IMG/VR virus record: IMGVR_UViG_3300017776_003137
Span: 1-36,926 of that record
Strand: one strand, 5' to 3'
Length of the DNA: 36,926 bases
Source: a virus
The position numbers were made by a program, and so were the translations under genes. This document shows positions 6,286 to 12,302 of this stretch, piece by piece. The first letter of the stretch is position 1. Each line of letters starts with the position of its first letter. Below the pieces are notes generated by a model. It ran no database searches and was not told the DNA's origin. It saw only the letters and a list, made by a program, of their open reading frames with translations.

Positions 6286-6732
6286 ATGTCTATAAAAACT
6301 TGTGAATTTATAGTAGCTGGAAAGCCAACTGGCAAAGCTCGCCCAAGATTTACGAAGCAAGGTCACGCATATACTCCAAAAGAAACACGCCAGAGAGAAA
6401 CTCTAATTAAACAAACCGCTTGGGTTGCCATGCAAAACTCTAGGTTAAAGGTTACTGATCGCAGAGTGAGCGTTATAGTGTCCTTTTATTTTGATGTACC
6501 GAAATCATACACAAAAACTAAAACCATACTTTGTCAGTCTGGAGTTTTAGTGCCATCTAAGCCTGATATTGATAACCTAGCTAAAGCTGTCTTAGATGGG
6601 TGTAATGAGGTTGTTTATAGGGATGATGCACAGGTTTGGCATTTATCTGCTTTCAAGAGCTATTGTAAGCCTGATCAAAAGGCTGAAACACACGTCAAGT
6701 TACAATGGGACGAATATGAGCAAAAGATATAA
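6286..6732 (+). CDS. rusA: RusA-type Holliday junction resolvase
   Basis: 148 residues. RusA family homodimers cut four-way DNA junctions during phage recombination and before packaging. The family core is visible: GKPTGKARPRF (12-22), KPDIDNLAKAVLDG (92-105, with D94 and D96 as metal ligands) and YRDDAQV (111-117, D113/D114). The N-terminal beta strand (FIVAGKP) is typical. No clear Shine-Dalgarno is seen, and the frame has no better start. It overlaps the next gene by 17 nt, so the two are co-translated. The resolvase fits with the annealing protein, SSB and HNH nuclease encoded nearby on the other strand. Confidence 0.9.
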   Translation: MSIKTCEFIVAGKPTGKARPRFTKQGHAYTPKETRQRETLIKQTAWVAMQNSRLKVTDRRVSVIVSFYFDVPKSYTKTKTILCQSGVLVPSKPDIDNLAKAVLDGCNEVVYRDDAQVWHLSAFKSYCKPDQKAETHVKLQWDEYEQKI

Positions 6733-7120
6733 TATAGGTTTTACTTGTTCATCTTTTGATATTTTACATGCTGGTCATATAACCATGTTGCAAGAAGCAA
6801 AATCAATATGTGAACATTTAATTGTAGGTTTGCAAGTTGACCCATCAATAGACCGACCTAAAAAAAATAAACCAATACAAAGCCTTTTAGAAAGGCAGAT
6901 ACAACTTAATGCGATAAAATATATTGATGAAGTTATTGTTTACTACACTGAAAGAGAATTAAAGCAGATACTTAAATCTTTGCCAGTAGATGTAAGAATT
7001 ATTGGTTCTGATTATATAAATAAAGACTTCACAGGCTCTGATTTAAAAATTGACGTATATTATAATAGGAGAAATCATAATTGGTCTAGCAGTAGGTTAA
7101 GATCGCTATTGGAAAAATGA
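6716..7120 (+). CDS. Cytidylyltransferase-like nucleotidyltransferase (TagD / HldE C-terminal type)
   Basis: 134 residues from ATG 6716 inside the end of rusA; a longer frame from 6596 is mostly a shadow of rusA. The HxGH nucleotide-binding motif is clear (FDILHAGH, H18 and H21), with an LLERQ segment (57-61), IIGSDY (95-100) and a C-terminal SSSRLR (124-129) where the family usually has an ISTT/SST-R motif. The size fits TagD glycerol-3-phosphate cytidylyltransferase or the ADP-heptose synthase domain of HldE. The true substrate cannot be read from sequence. With kdsB, this is the second sugar/alcohol-nucleotide enzyme, suggesting modification of the host surface or of a phage product. Confidence 0.75.
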   Translation: MSKRYNIGFTCSSFDILHAGHITMLQEAKSICEHLIVGLQVDPSIDRPKKNKPIQSLLERQIQLNAIKYIDEVIVYYTERELKQILKSLPVDVRIIGSDYINKDFTGSDLKIDVYYNRRNHNWSSSRLRSLLEK

Positions 7121-7133
7121 ATTTCGTTTTCCA
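7110..7133. terminator. Weak hairpin between convergent genes
   Basis: TGGAAAA (7110-7116) and TTTTCCA (7127-7133) form a 7-bp stem with a 10-nt loop across the end of the rightward gene and the gap before the leftward HNH gene. A-T rich and without a long T-run; possible weak terminator only. Confidence 0.3.
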
Positions 7134-7138
7134 TTGAC

Positions 7139-7432
7139 CTAATCAGAATATGACCAATCAGCTCCATATAGTTCACGCCATTTCTTTTTTTCTTTGTGTA
7201 TAGCTATCTTGGTTGTGTCCCACATTCCTTGATGATGACCATCGCATAAGGGTATTGCACGCATATCACAGGTTTTTCCACCACTGTTTCTGTCGTGTAT
7301 TACGTGATGTGCTGTTGTCATAGTTGTTTGAACTTCTCCAAATTTTTGACAAATGACACACTTTCTAAGCCTGATTTCATTTAAAAATTTTTCATTTCTT
7401 ATGGGTTTAGACTGTTTTAGATTTGACCACAT
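7139..7432 (-). CDS. HNH-type nuclease, Ref/DUF968-like
   Basis: 97 residues. A zinc-type CxxC pair (C25, C28) is followed by AHHVIHDRNSGGKTCDMRAIPLCDGHHQGMW (about 41-71), giving the HNH-like set H42, H43, H46, C63, H66 and H67, then a basic helix with IHKEKKKWRELYG. This is the layout of phage recombination-associated HNH nucleases such as RecA-dependent Ref and the DUF968 family. Last gene of a leftward recombination operon. Probably a DNA endonuclease used in recombination or replication; cutting specificity unknown. Confidence 0.75.
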   Translation of the reverse strand: MWSNLKQSKPIRNEKFLNEIRLRKCVICQKFGEVQTTMTTAHHVIHDRNSGGKTCDMRAIPLCDGHHQGMWDTTKIAIHKEKKKWRELYGADWSYSD

Positions 7433-7433
7433 A

Positions 7434-7655
7434 TCATTTCAACCTTAAATTTTTTGGTCTTAATTTTGGCTTGAGTAACAAAGCAGATACTTTATCTGTC
7501 TCTATACATTGTGCCATACTGTCCATATCTTGATATGGCTCATACACAGTTGGTAATGCGTTTCCGCACTCGTATGCCGTTCTATATAAAGTTTTCTTTT
7601 CTATTTCTACGCCGGCAACAACATAGGTTAATACTAGCATTGTATAAAATGTCAT
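7434..7655 (-). CDS. Small protein with hydrophobic N-terminus
   Basis: 73 residues. The N-terminal MTFYTMLVLTYVVAGVEI is hydrophobic and could be a signal or anchor segment, although it lacks an early positive charge. Two cysteines follow (YRTAYECGNAL and SMAQCIETDK), then a basic tail (KPKLRPKNLRLK). It overlaps the upstream gene's stop by 4 nt (ATGA) and ends one base before the HNH gene, so it belongs to the recombination operon. Family not recognised. Confidence 0.6.
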   Translation of the reverse strand: MTFYTMLVLTYVVAGVEIEKKTLYRTAYECGNALPTVYEPYQDMDSMAQCIETDKVSALLLKPKLRPKNLRLK

Positions 7656-8056
7656 TTTAATAGCTCCATTGGGTCAATTCCTATTGCTTCTGCAAGTTTT
7701 TCGAGTGCTTTCTCGAAATATTCATTAAAGTCTTTTTGTGCCATTTTATCCATTTTTGTTGAGTCCGGAAAACGATAAACACCTCCGAATTGACTGATAA
7801 CAGTCCTATAATACCCACAAGCAATTACCATTTCTCTGTGCAATACTTCGGAGTTAGGCCACTTTCCCGTAGCTTTACAAACTCTGCCGAGTAGCATCCA
7901 ATATAATTTACGCTGGTTGTCAGACCTTGCTTTAATTAAAGTCATATCGAATACAGAATTATTTGGAAGTTCCAGTAACTGCTCCGCATCATATGCGGAA
8001 CAGGGTAATAGTTGACCATTGTGTAGCCTAACAGATATTTTTGGCCTTTTACTCAA
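7652..8056 (-). CDS. NinB/DUF1367-like recombination-associated protein
   Basis: 134 residues. The core SDNQRKLYWMLLGRVCKATGKWPNSEVLHREMVIACG (about 46-82) resembles the conserved 'DQNRKLW..L..v' block of lambda NinB (Orf), and the C-terminal STKMDKMAQKDFNEYFEKALEKLAEAIGID matches the place where NinB and DUF1367 proteins have their second helix pair. NinB-type proteins help load recombination proteins onto ssDNA-SSB complexes. The gene starts in an ATGA overlap with ssb, which supports that link. Similarity is judged by eye, and DUF1367 is the main alternative. Confidence 0.6.
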   Translation of the reverse strand: MSKRPKISVRLHNGQLLPCSAYDAEQLLELPNNSVFDMTLIKARSDNQRKLYWMLLGRVCKATGKWPNSEVLHREMVIACGYYRTVISQFGGVYRFPDSTKMDKMAQKDFNEYFEKALEKLAEAIGIDPMELLK

Positions 8057-8406
8057 AATGGTATCTCGTCATCAAGCTCTGTTGGATTTGAGTTTTGAAC
8101 ATTTTCTTGTGGTTCATATGTTTTCTTTCCAGCAAGGGTGACTTGATAAGCGTTAATTTTTTTATAAATTTTGCCGTTGTATTCCTCCTCTTCAAAACTA
8201 CCACATACGACTACTGCCGTTCCTTTTGTTAGCATAGGGGCAATATTTGTCCCCCCTTTGCCCCAATAGGCAACACTAAACCAATATGTTTGATTTTTTC
8301 TTCTGTCATTTACCGCAACATCAAAACTAGTAACTTGCATTCCAGATTGTGTTGTTCTGACAACTGCATCTTTTGCTAGATTTCCATAAAAGTTCATAGT
8401 TAACAT
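8053..8406 (-). CDS. ssb: Single-stranded DNA-binding protein
   Basis: 117 residues with an OB-fold layout (MNFYGNLAKDAVVRTTQSG, then VTSFDVAVNDRR, TYWFSVAYWGK, and GTAVVVCGSFEEEEYNGK) and the classic acidic tail ending DDEIPF that docks partner proteins. It is shorter than bacterial SSB (about 175) because the flexible linker is reduced, as is common in phages. GGGG precedes the start; M4 is an alternative start. Located between the Erf-like annealing protein and the NinB-like protein, it would coat ssDNA during replication and recombination. Confidence 0.9.
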   Translation of the reverse strand: MLTMNFYGNLAKDAVVRTTQSGMQVTSFDVAVNDRRKNQTYWFSVAYWGKGGTNIAPMLTKGTAVVVCGSFEEEEYNGKIYKKINAYQVTLAGKKTYEPQENVQNSNPTELDDEIPF

Positions 8407-9030
8407 TTAATTTATCCCCAATTCCATTGATTTGTTTTCCCAAGCCGAAGCTATTTTATCTGAAAATTCCTTATCGGTCTCAGCTATTTCTGTAATTAAC
8501 TTAAACGCTTTGTTAAACATAGCATCAAAATTATCAGCAGTAGCATTTTCAATAAACTTCATAAGTTTTATTCCCCGCTGTTCTGCTGTTTCGATACGCT
8601 TTTGGGGTGTATCGATACGGCGTTGTGATATAGCCTCTTTTTTTCTTTCAACACCAACCATTTCATTTGCAGAAGCGTATTGACCGCCATGTAAGCCTAG
8701 AGAAGCCAATGCACGTCCGATTGCAGAAGTCTCACAGACCTCAATTGCTGATGTTTTGGTTATATATGACGAGCCGCGCACCTCTTCGGCATATCCAGAG
8801 CCAATAACAAATCCTGTTTCGCGCTCTATAATTATAGCTTGAAAGACTACAGTTTTGCCATCATTTACTTCTAGTTTAGTTTGTATGCCATATTCTCCAC
8901 CAAATTCACGTCTGAATACTTCTACGCGCTTTGCGACTTCGGTGTATTGTTTGCCGCCTTTTTGTTTAACGCCATGTGTTTCATTTAATTCAGAAACGCC
9001 ATCCATAGCTTTTATAAATTTATTTTCCAT
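8407..9030 (-). CDS. Erf-like single-strand annealing protein
   Basis: 207 residues. The conserved core of Erf/Sak-type ssDNA annealing proteins is visible at about 92-123: GSSYITKTSAIEVCETSAIGRALASLGLHGGQYASANE, in which the alternating 'TSAIE..ETSAIGRALA.LGL' is diagnostic, after a YTEVAKRVEVFRREFG segment. The C-terminal third (RRIDTPQKRIETAEQRGIKL onward) is a charged linker and helical tail. It promotes annealing of complementary strands in phage recombination. The next genes in the operon (ssb, NinB-like, HNH) are its natural partners. Whether it is Erf or the closely related phage ssDNA-annealing clade cannot be decided by eye. Confidence 0.8.
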   Translation of the reverse strand: MENKFIKAMDGVSELNETHGVKQKGGKQYTEVAKRVEVFRREFGGEYGIQTKLEVNDGKTVVFQAIIIERETGFVIGSGYAEEVRGSSYITKTSAIEVCETSAIGRALASLGLHGGQYASANEMVGVERKKEAISQRRIDTPQKRIETAEQRGIKLMKFIENATADNFDAMFNKAFKLITEIAETDKEFSDKIASAWENKSMELGIN

Positions 9031-9512
9031 TATTTAGTCCTTATAGATATAGTTTGAGCGCCAGTGACTAATTCAGCCCCATCAATTTTGACACCCGCTT
9101 TTAATTGTTTTTTGATTTCTGTTTTATCTGGTGTGATAGACACCTTGGTTAATTGTGTTGGTATTTCATCAGGGTTGATGATGTTAACGCTTTCAATACC
9201 TTTCCTCAAAGATATGGTTGCTAGAGCGTGTGGGATTTTAGTTTGATTTGCACATAGCATAATGGTCTTGAGCATTTTAGTAAGCTTCTGCTTTCTTGCA
9301 TCATGACCTGATTTGCGTTCTGCATATCTTTTAGAAACATCTGCGCATGAATTTGACCATGCCTCAGCCTCTGAAATCTTTAATAATATTTTAGTTACTA
9401 GATCAAGAACATCTGTTTCACCATCTAGTGTATCCCAGAATGCGTCTTCATCATCACGATAAGGAGCAAGCTCTTCTGAAATAGCTGTTATCATTGCGCT
9501 ATCAATCCTCAT
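9030..9512 (-). CDS. Gp157-like phage protein
   Basis: 160 residues from the ATG at complement 9510-9512, which has AGAGGA upstream; a longer frame from 9554 only overlaps the previous gene. The C-terminal half shows the Siphovirus Gp157 pattern: IPHALATISLRKG, then VNIINPDEIPTQLTK, PDKTEIKKQLKAGVKIDGAELV. The N-terminal half is helical with a probable coiled coil (EAEAWSNSCADVSKRYAERKS). Gp157 proteins are found beside Erf/RecT and SSB genes; one streptococcal member was linked to phage resistance when expressed, but the mechanism is unknown. Its stop overlaps the Erf-like start by a base. Confidence 0.8.
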   Translation of the reverse strand: MRIDSAMITAISEELAPYRDDEDAFWDTLDGETDVLDLVTKILLKISEAEAWSNSCADVSKRYAERKSGHDARKQKLTKMLKTIMLCANQTKIPHALATISLRKGIESVNIINPDEIPTQLTKVSITPDKTEIKKQLKAGVKIDGAELVTGAQTISIRTK

Positions 9513-9732
9513 TATTATTTTCCTCTGAATTAAATAATTCAATAGCAGTAGCAATTGCTTTATCTATAACTTGAAAAGCATCAGCTGGAAAAACTTGGGT
9601 ATTGAATTGAAGTTGAGTGATTTCACCTTTATCTTGTTTGGCGATTAAATCAGTTGTTCTATTAGCAATTGCAAGAACTAATTGTTCTTTAATAAATCTA
9701 ATAGGTGGGTTCTTTTTTATTGGTTTTAGCAT
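9502..9732 (-). CDS. Small unknown protein, first gene of the recombination operon
   Basis: 76 residues, with a strong TAGGAGG ribosome-binding site before the ATG. The N-terminus is basic and proline-rich (MLKPIKKNPPIRFIKEQL) and the rest helical, ending in an acidic run (NSEENNNED). It overlaps the Gp157-like gene by 11 nt. Gp157 genes often have such a small upstream partner, but I do not recognise this family. Confidence 0.6.
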   Translation of the reverse strand: MLKPIKKNPPIRFIKEQLVLAIANRTTDLIAKQDKGEITQLQFNTQVFPADAFQVIDKAIATAIELFNSEENNNED

Positions 9733-9756
9733 GTTGACCTCCTAGTTGCTACTTGC

Positions 9757-9792
9757 TTATTATTGCCATATGAGTAATAAATGCAATAGGCT
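9757..9792. promoter_or_regulatory. Divergent promoter region with TATTGC...GCAATA inverted repeat
   Basis: The inverted repeat TATTGC (9761-9766) and GCAATA (9783-9788), 16 nt apart, overlaps the likely -35 boxes of two divergent promoters: rightward TTGCCA (9764-9769), 17 nt, TAGGCT (9787-9792); leftward TTGCAT (complement of 9781-9786), 17-18 nt, TAATAA (complement of 9757-9762). A second imperfect repeat, AATAGGC/GCCTTATT, covers 9785-9803. The Cro-like protein encoded next to it is the natural candidate to bind here. The boxes are plausible but not strong. Confidence 0.4.
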
Positions 9793-9823
9793 TTTGCCTT
9801 ATTCGCAAAAAAAGGAGTATAAT

Positions 9824-10009
9824 TTGGAAATACAGGAAAAAGAAAGGGACTTAAATAATCTACGCGAAAAGCTTTCTGACAGGCGCTTAAAGGTCGTTGC
9901 TCAAAGGATTGGTATGACATATGCCGCGCTTAGTAGGATTATGCGTGGGGGAACGCCTTCACGAAGGACAATCGATAGATTACAAAAATATTTAAATGAA
10001 AGTAAATGA
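9824..10009 (+). CDS. Cro-like helix-turn-helix regulator (TTG start)
   Basis: 61 residues starting at TTG 9824, chosen because AAAGGAG (9811-9817) lies six bases upstream, while in-frame ATG 9770 has no ribosome-binding site and would add a poorly structured cysteine-containing leader. The sequence KLSDRRLKVVAQRIGMTYAA then LSRIMRGG is a standard five-helix Cro/C1-type HTH: helix 2 LKVVAQRIG, recognition helix YAALSRIMRG, followed by TPSRRTIDRLQKYL. It is divergent from the recombination operon, so it probably represses that operon and itself. It could be a Cro or a lysogeny-type repressor; the small size favours Cro. Confidence 0.75.
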   Translation: MEIQEKERDLNNLREKLSDRRLKVVAQRIGMTYAALSRIMRGGTPSRRTIDRLQKYLNESK

Positions 10010-10011
10010 AA

Positions 10012-10046
10012 AGACCATGTCTTAAGCCTAGAATAAGACATGGTCT
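10012..10046. terminator. Perfect 13-bp-stem hairpin after the regulator gene
   Basis: AGACCATGTCTTA (10012-10024) and its exact complement (10034-10046) around a 9-nt loop, starting three bases after the regulator gene. It has no T-run, so it may be a terminator, an RNA stability element or a protein-binding site. It lies 77 nt before the replication gene start. Confidence 0.55.
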
Positions 10047-10122
10047 ATAGCAGATAAATGGAGGTCGCCATCTATGGAAATAACTATAACAGCAAATACA
10101 ATAAACGCAAGAAGGATTAATT

Positions 10123-10818
10123 ATGTCCTTTAGTGCGGTAAATTGGTCTTGGGAGCAAAAGGGTCTCTCAGCTTACGAAAAAATGGTATTATTAGCTTTG
10201 GCTAATAGACATAATCCTGACTATGGATGTTTTCCTAGTATAAAGAAAATTGAAGAGGATGTTGAGTTTTCGGAAGCAACTATAAAAAGGGCTATTAGAA
10301 CTCTAGAAAGTAGAAATATAATTAGGGTTCAAAAGGCTTTTAGGCCAAATGGTAGCCAAACATCCAACAGGTATTTTTTCAAATTTGAATATGATACCCA
10401 GTGTCAGGCAGATACCCCCCCTAGTGCCACAGAGAACCCCCTCCCAGTGCCACAGAGACACCCCCATAAACAAGTAATACATAAACAGGTAAATGAACCT
10501 ATATTAAGATCAGTAGATTTGGGTTTTGAATATTTTTGGAAAGAATACCCTAGAAGTGTTGGAAAGCCACATGCTGAAAAAGCTTTTAAGAAAGCATCTC
10601 AACGTGTCGGAGTAGATAAAATATTAGAAGCTGTAAAACCATTTGCTGATAGTGTTTCTCATAAGCCAAAAAAATATATACCTCACCCTGCAACTTGGCT
10701 TAACAGAGATGGTTGGAATGATGATTTAGAAGAAAACGAAGAAAAATCATCAACTGATTATATGGAAAGTCTTTTTAAGAGTAGAGCGCAGGGGGATGAA
10801 AGAAAATGGATCAAGTAA
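10123..10818 (+). CDS. Replication initiation protein with N-terminal winged helix (lambda O-like layout)
   Basis: 231 residues; AGAAGGA precedes the ATG. Residues 1-85 form a winged helix-turn-helix of the phage replisome organiser type (LSAYEKMVLLALANRH, CFPSIKKIEEDVEFSEATIKRAIRTLESRNIIRV). Residues about 95-125 are a proline-rich linker whose DNA contains three 23-bp iterons. The C-terminal domain (FEYFWKEYPRSVGKPHAEKAFKKA ... HPATWLNRDGWNDD) is a small helical domain seen in many phage initiators and probably contacts the helicase or its loader. The protein would bind the iterons in its own gene and open the AT-rich DNA just downstream. Binding is inferred from layout. Confidence 0.8.
   Translation: MSFSAVNWSWEQKGLSAYEKMVLLALANRHNPDYGCFPSIKKIEEDVEFSEATIKRAIRTLESRNIIRVQKAFRPNGSQTSNRYFFKFEYDTQCQADTPPSATENPLPVPQRHPHKQVIHKQVNEPILRSVDLGFEYFWKEYPRSVGKPHAEKAFKKASQRVGVDKILEAVKPFADSVSHKPKKYIPHPATWLNRDGWNDDLEENEEKSSTDYMESLFKSRAQGDERKWIK
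10397..10465 (+). repeat. Three tandem 23-bp iterons inside the initiator gene (probable replication origin)
   Basis: Copies start at 10397, 10420 and 10443, exactly 23 bp apart. Each begins CC(C/T)AGTG, then C/T-C-A-(C/G)-(A/G)-(C/G)-AGA, and ends in a run of Cs; copies 2 and 3 differ at only four positions. A 23-bp period is not a multiple of three, so the repeats are read in different frames and give unlike peptides, meaning that the DNA rather than the protein is conserved. They are GC-rich in an AT-rich genome and sit in the linker part of the gene, as the lambda origin sits in gene O. Confidence 0.75.
10466..10512 (+). other. AT-rich stretch after the iterons, candidate unwinding element
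   Basis: Directly after the iterons comes AT-rich DNA with two direct repeats, ATAAACAAGTA (10466-10476) and ATAAACAGGTA (10481-10491), spaced 15 bp. In lambda-type origins the AT-rich segment next to the iterons melts first. The 15-bp spacing keeps the reading frame (peptide HKQVI-HKQVN), so here a protein repeat is also possible. Confidence 0.45.
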
Positions 10819-11036
10819 AAGAGTTTATAAAAAATTGTAAATCTTGCCTTTTAAATAAAAAAAAGGAGATGAAGTTTGCAAAAAAACGTAAAATTGAATT
10901 ACAGAAAGATTATGATGCTTACATGAAGCAACATTTAAAGGCGATGGAATTTTGTGATTTTGTTATCGAAGATGTTGAAGAAAATATTAAAGGTCTTAAT
11001 CGGTTGATATTGAAATATGAGGATAAACTTAAATGA
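10806..11036 (+). CDS. Small lysine-rich coiled-coil protein
   Basis: 76 residues, overlapping the initiator gene by 13 nt and the next gene by 4 nt (ATGA). Very basic N-terminal half (NKKKEMKFAKKRKIELQKDY) and heptad pattern throughout; three cysteines (C11, C14, C50). No recognised domain. Encoded between the initiator and a possible helicase loader, so a role in replication is a reasonable guess, nothing more. Confidence 0.6.
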   Translation: MDQVKEFIKNCKSCLLNKKKEMKFAKKRKIELQKDYDAYMKQHLKAMEFCDFVIEDVEENIKGLNRLILKYEDKLK

Positions 11037-11500
11037 ATTATGAAAATAGAAAAATGATTGTATCAGCATGGCTATTTAATTTGTTAAAAAGATACGAGCC
11101 GCCAACGCATCTTGACCAAGACGCGGCAAGAGAAGAAATGGTTCTTATGGTTGAGGATATCAATAGTGAATTGCCAAACATTGATGAGCGTTATTTTAAG
11201 GAACATCTGGAAAGAATAGCTAGGCACGTCAGGAAAAATCAAAACTCAAGAAAGTGGCCTACAATTGCTATGTTTATGAAGGGTGTAAGAGAATACTCTA
11301 AGAGTATTGAAGCAAAAAAAGTAATTAGCGAACATACCGGCGATGTTTTAAGTCCAATGAAAATAAATGCTAATAGAATAAAAAAAGGCGAAGGTGTTTG
11401 CGAAAGTTACCTTCAAGGCGCTAGGGTCGATGAAATGATAAGACTTGGTTACATTACGCGAAATGATTTAGATAAATATCAAAAATCACTTGAAAGATGA
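11033..11500 (+). CDS. Replication-region protein, possible helicase loader
   Basis: 155 residues, mostly helical, with no Walker motif. The N-terminal 90 residues (SAWLFNLLKRYEPPTHLDQD ... YFKEHLERIARHVRKNQNSRKWPTIAMFMKGVREY) have the repeated pattern 'W..L......p.lD.....a...w...l......e.l..A......n.r.WPT...f' seen in phage proteins that sit after an O-like initiator, the position of lambda P. It lacks an ATPase domain, as does lambda P. The helicase-loader call is inference from position and general layout. It is the last gene of this transcription unit. Confidence 0.55.
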   Translation: MNYENRKMIVSAWLFNLLKRYEPPTHLDQDAAREEMVLMVEDINSELPNIDERYFKEHLERIARHVRKNQNSRKWPTIAMFMKGVREYSKSIEAKKVISEHTGDVLSPMKINANRIKKGEGVCESYLQGARVDEMIRLGYITRNDLDKYQKSLER

Positions 11501-11515
11501 TAAAAAATGTAAATA

Positions 11516-11586
11516 ATGTAATTATTACTGCTTTGGTTGGTAGTTACCAAAACTCGCTTATCTTTCTGTAGTCGATTATAGCGAGT
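11516..11586. other. Cluster of inverted repeats in the intergenic region before the modification operon
   Basis: Three inverted repeats follow one another: GTAATTATTAC (11516-11526), TTGGTAGTTACCAA (11537-11550), and ACTCGCT (11552-11558) with AGCGAGT (11580-11586). They precede the terminator at 11592. They could be operators or folds of the mRNA 3' end. I cannot assign a promoter with confidence in this 181-bp gap. Confidence 0.45.
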
Positions 11587-11591
11587 AAACT

Positions 11592-11622
11592 GACCCTTCA
11601 TTTATTTGGAGGGTCTTTTTTT
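11592..11622 (+). terminator. Rho-independent terminator
   Basis: GACCCTTCA (11592-11600) pairs with TGGAGGGTC (11607-11615), nine pairs with one G-T, loop TTTATT, followed directly by TTTTTTT. This is a textbook intrinsic terminator closing the replication operon and separating it from the modification operon. Confidence 0.85.
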
Positions 11623-11681
11623 ATTGCGCTCAGTGCAAATATTGCCTACAAAAATGATGTATAAGTAAAAAAGGCGAGATA

Positions 11682-12302
11682 ATGCAAATACATGAGATGA
11701 AAATTGATCTGATTATTCCATATGATCAAAACCCTAGAGATAATTCTTCTGCAGTAGAAAAAGTTGCTGATAGTATCAGGGAATTTGGGTGGCAACAGCC
11801 TATTGTAGTCGATGAAGATCAGATCATTCTCGCTGGACATACTCGCCACCTAGCGGCTTTAAGTATGGGTTTAGATACAGTACCAGTATCTATTGCAAAC
11901 GGACTTACTGATGCTCAAAAGAAGGCATATAGGATTGTTGATAATAAAACATCTGAGTTAGCCCAGTGGGATAAAGAGCTTCTGAAGTCTGAATTTTTAG
12001 AATTACAAGAATTAGATTTTGATTTAAACCTAACAGGATTTGATTTAGACGAAATTGCAAAGATGTCTGGAGAAGACTTACTACAATTTGATGAAGAGCT
12101 AGACGAAATAGAGCAAAATCAAGTATTCAATGGCCTAGAAAATGTTAATCCAAGTCATGTTAAATCTTTGATGCTTTATTTGGATACCGAAACAGAACCA
12201 AAATTTAAACAAATGTGCATGAAAATTCAAGAAAAGCATGGTATAGATAACTTAACAGACGCAGTATATATGGCGGTATCAAATGAGTGTAAAGATTTAT
12301 GA
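11682..12302 (+). CDS. Stand-alone ParB-like nuclease/CTPase-fold protein, first gene of the modification operon
   Basis: 206 residues. The N-terminal ParB/Srx fold is clear: IPYDQNPRDNSS (14-25), VADSIREFGWQQPIVVDEDQ, then the box II motif ILAGHTRHLAALSMGLDTVPV (about 48-68). A second segment, DAQKKAYRIVDNKTSELAQWD, is the usual extension in phage ParB proteins fused to DNA methylases, but no methylase follows here. The last 100 residues are acidic and helical. Such ParB genes often accompany phage DNA modification genes; they may guide or time modification, act as a nucleotide-dependent switch, or be nucleases. It overlaps the dioxygenase gene by 20 nt. Confidence 0.8.
   Translation: MQIHEMKIDLIIPYDQNPRDNSSAVEKVADSIREFGWQQPIVVDEDQIILAGHTRHLAALSMGLDTVPVSIANGLTDAQKKAYRIVDNKTSELAQWDKELLKSEFLELQELDFDLNLTGFDLDEIAKMSGEDLLQFDEELDEIEQNQVFNGLENVNPSHVKSLMLYLDTETEPKFKQMCMKIQEKHGIDNLTDAVYMAVSNECKDL

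Noticed and set aside
10058-10133. Two tiny overlapping frames (20 residues from ATG 10058 and 19 residues from ATG 10074) before the initiator gene
   Set aside because: The second has GGAGG upstream, but the two frames compete, and neither has a recognisable sequence or coupling that would make it more than chance. A leader peptide cannot be ruled out.
11501-11625. Possible tRNA or riboswitch in the structured gap
   Set aside because: The stems do not form a cloverleaf, there is no T-loop GTTC consensus and no CCA, and no known riboswitch core was recognised.
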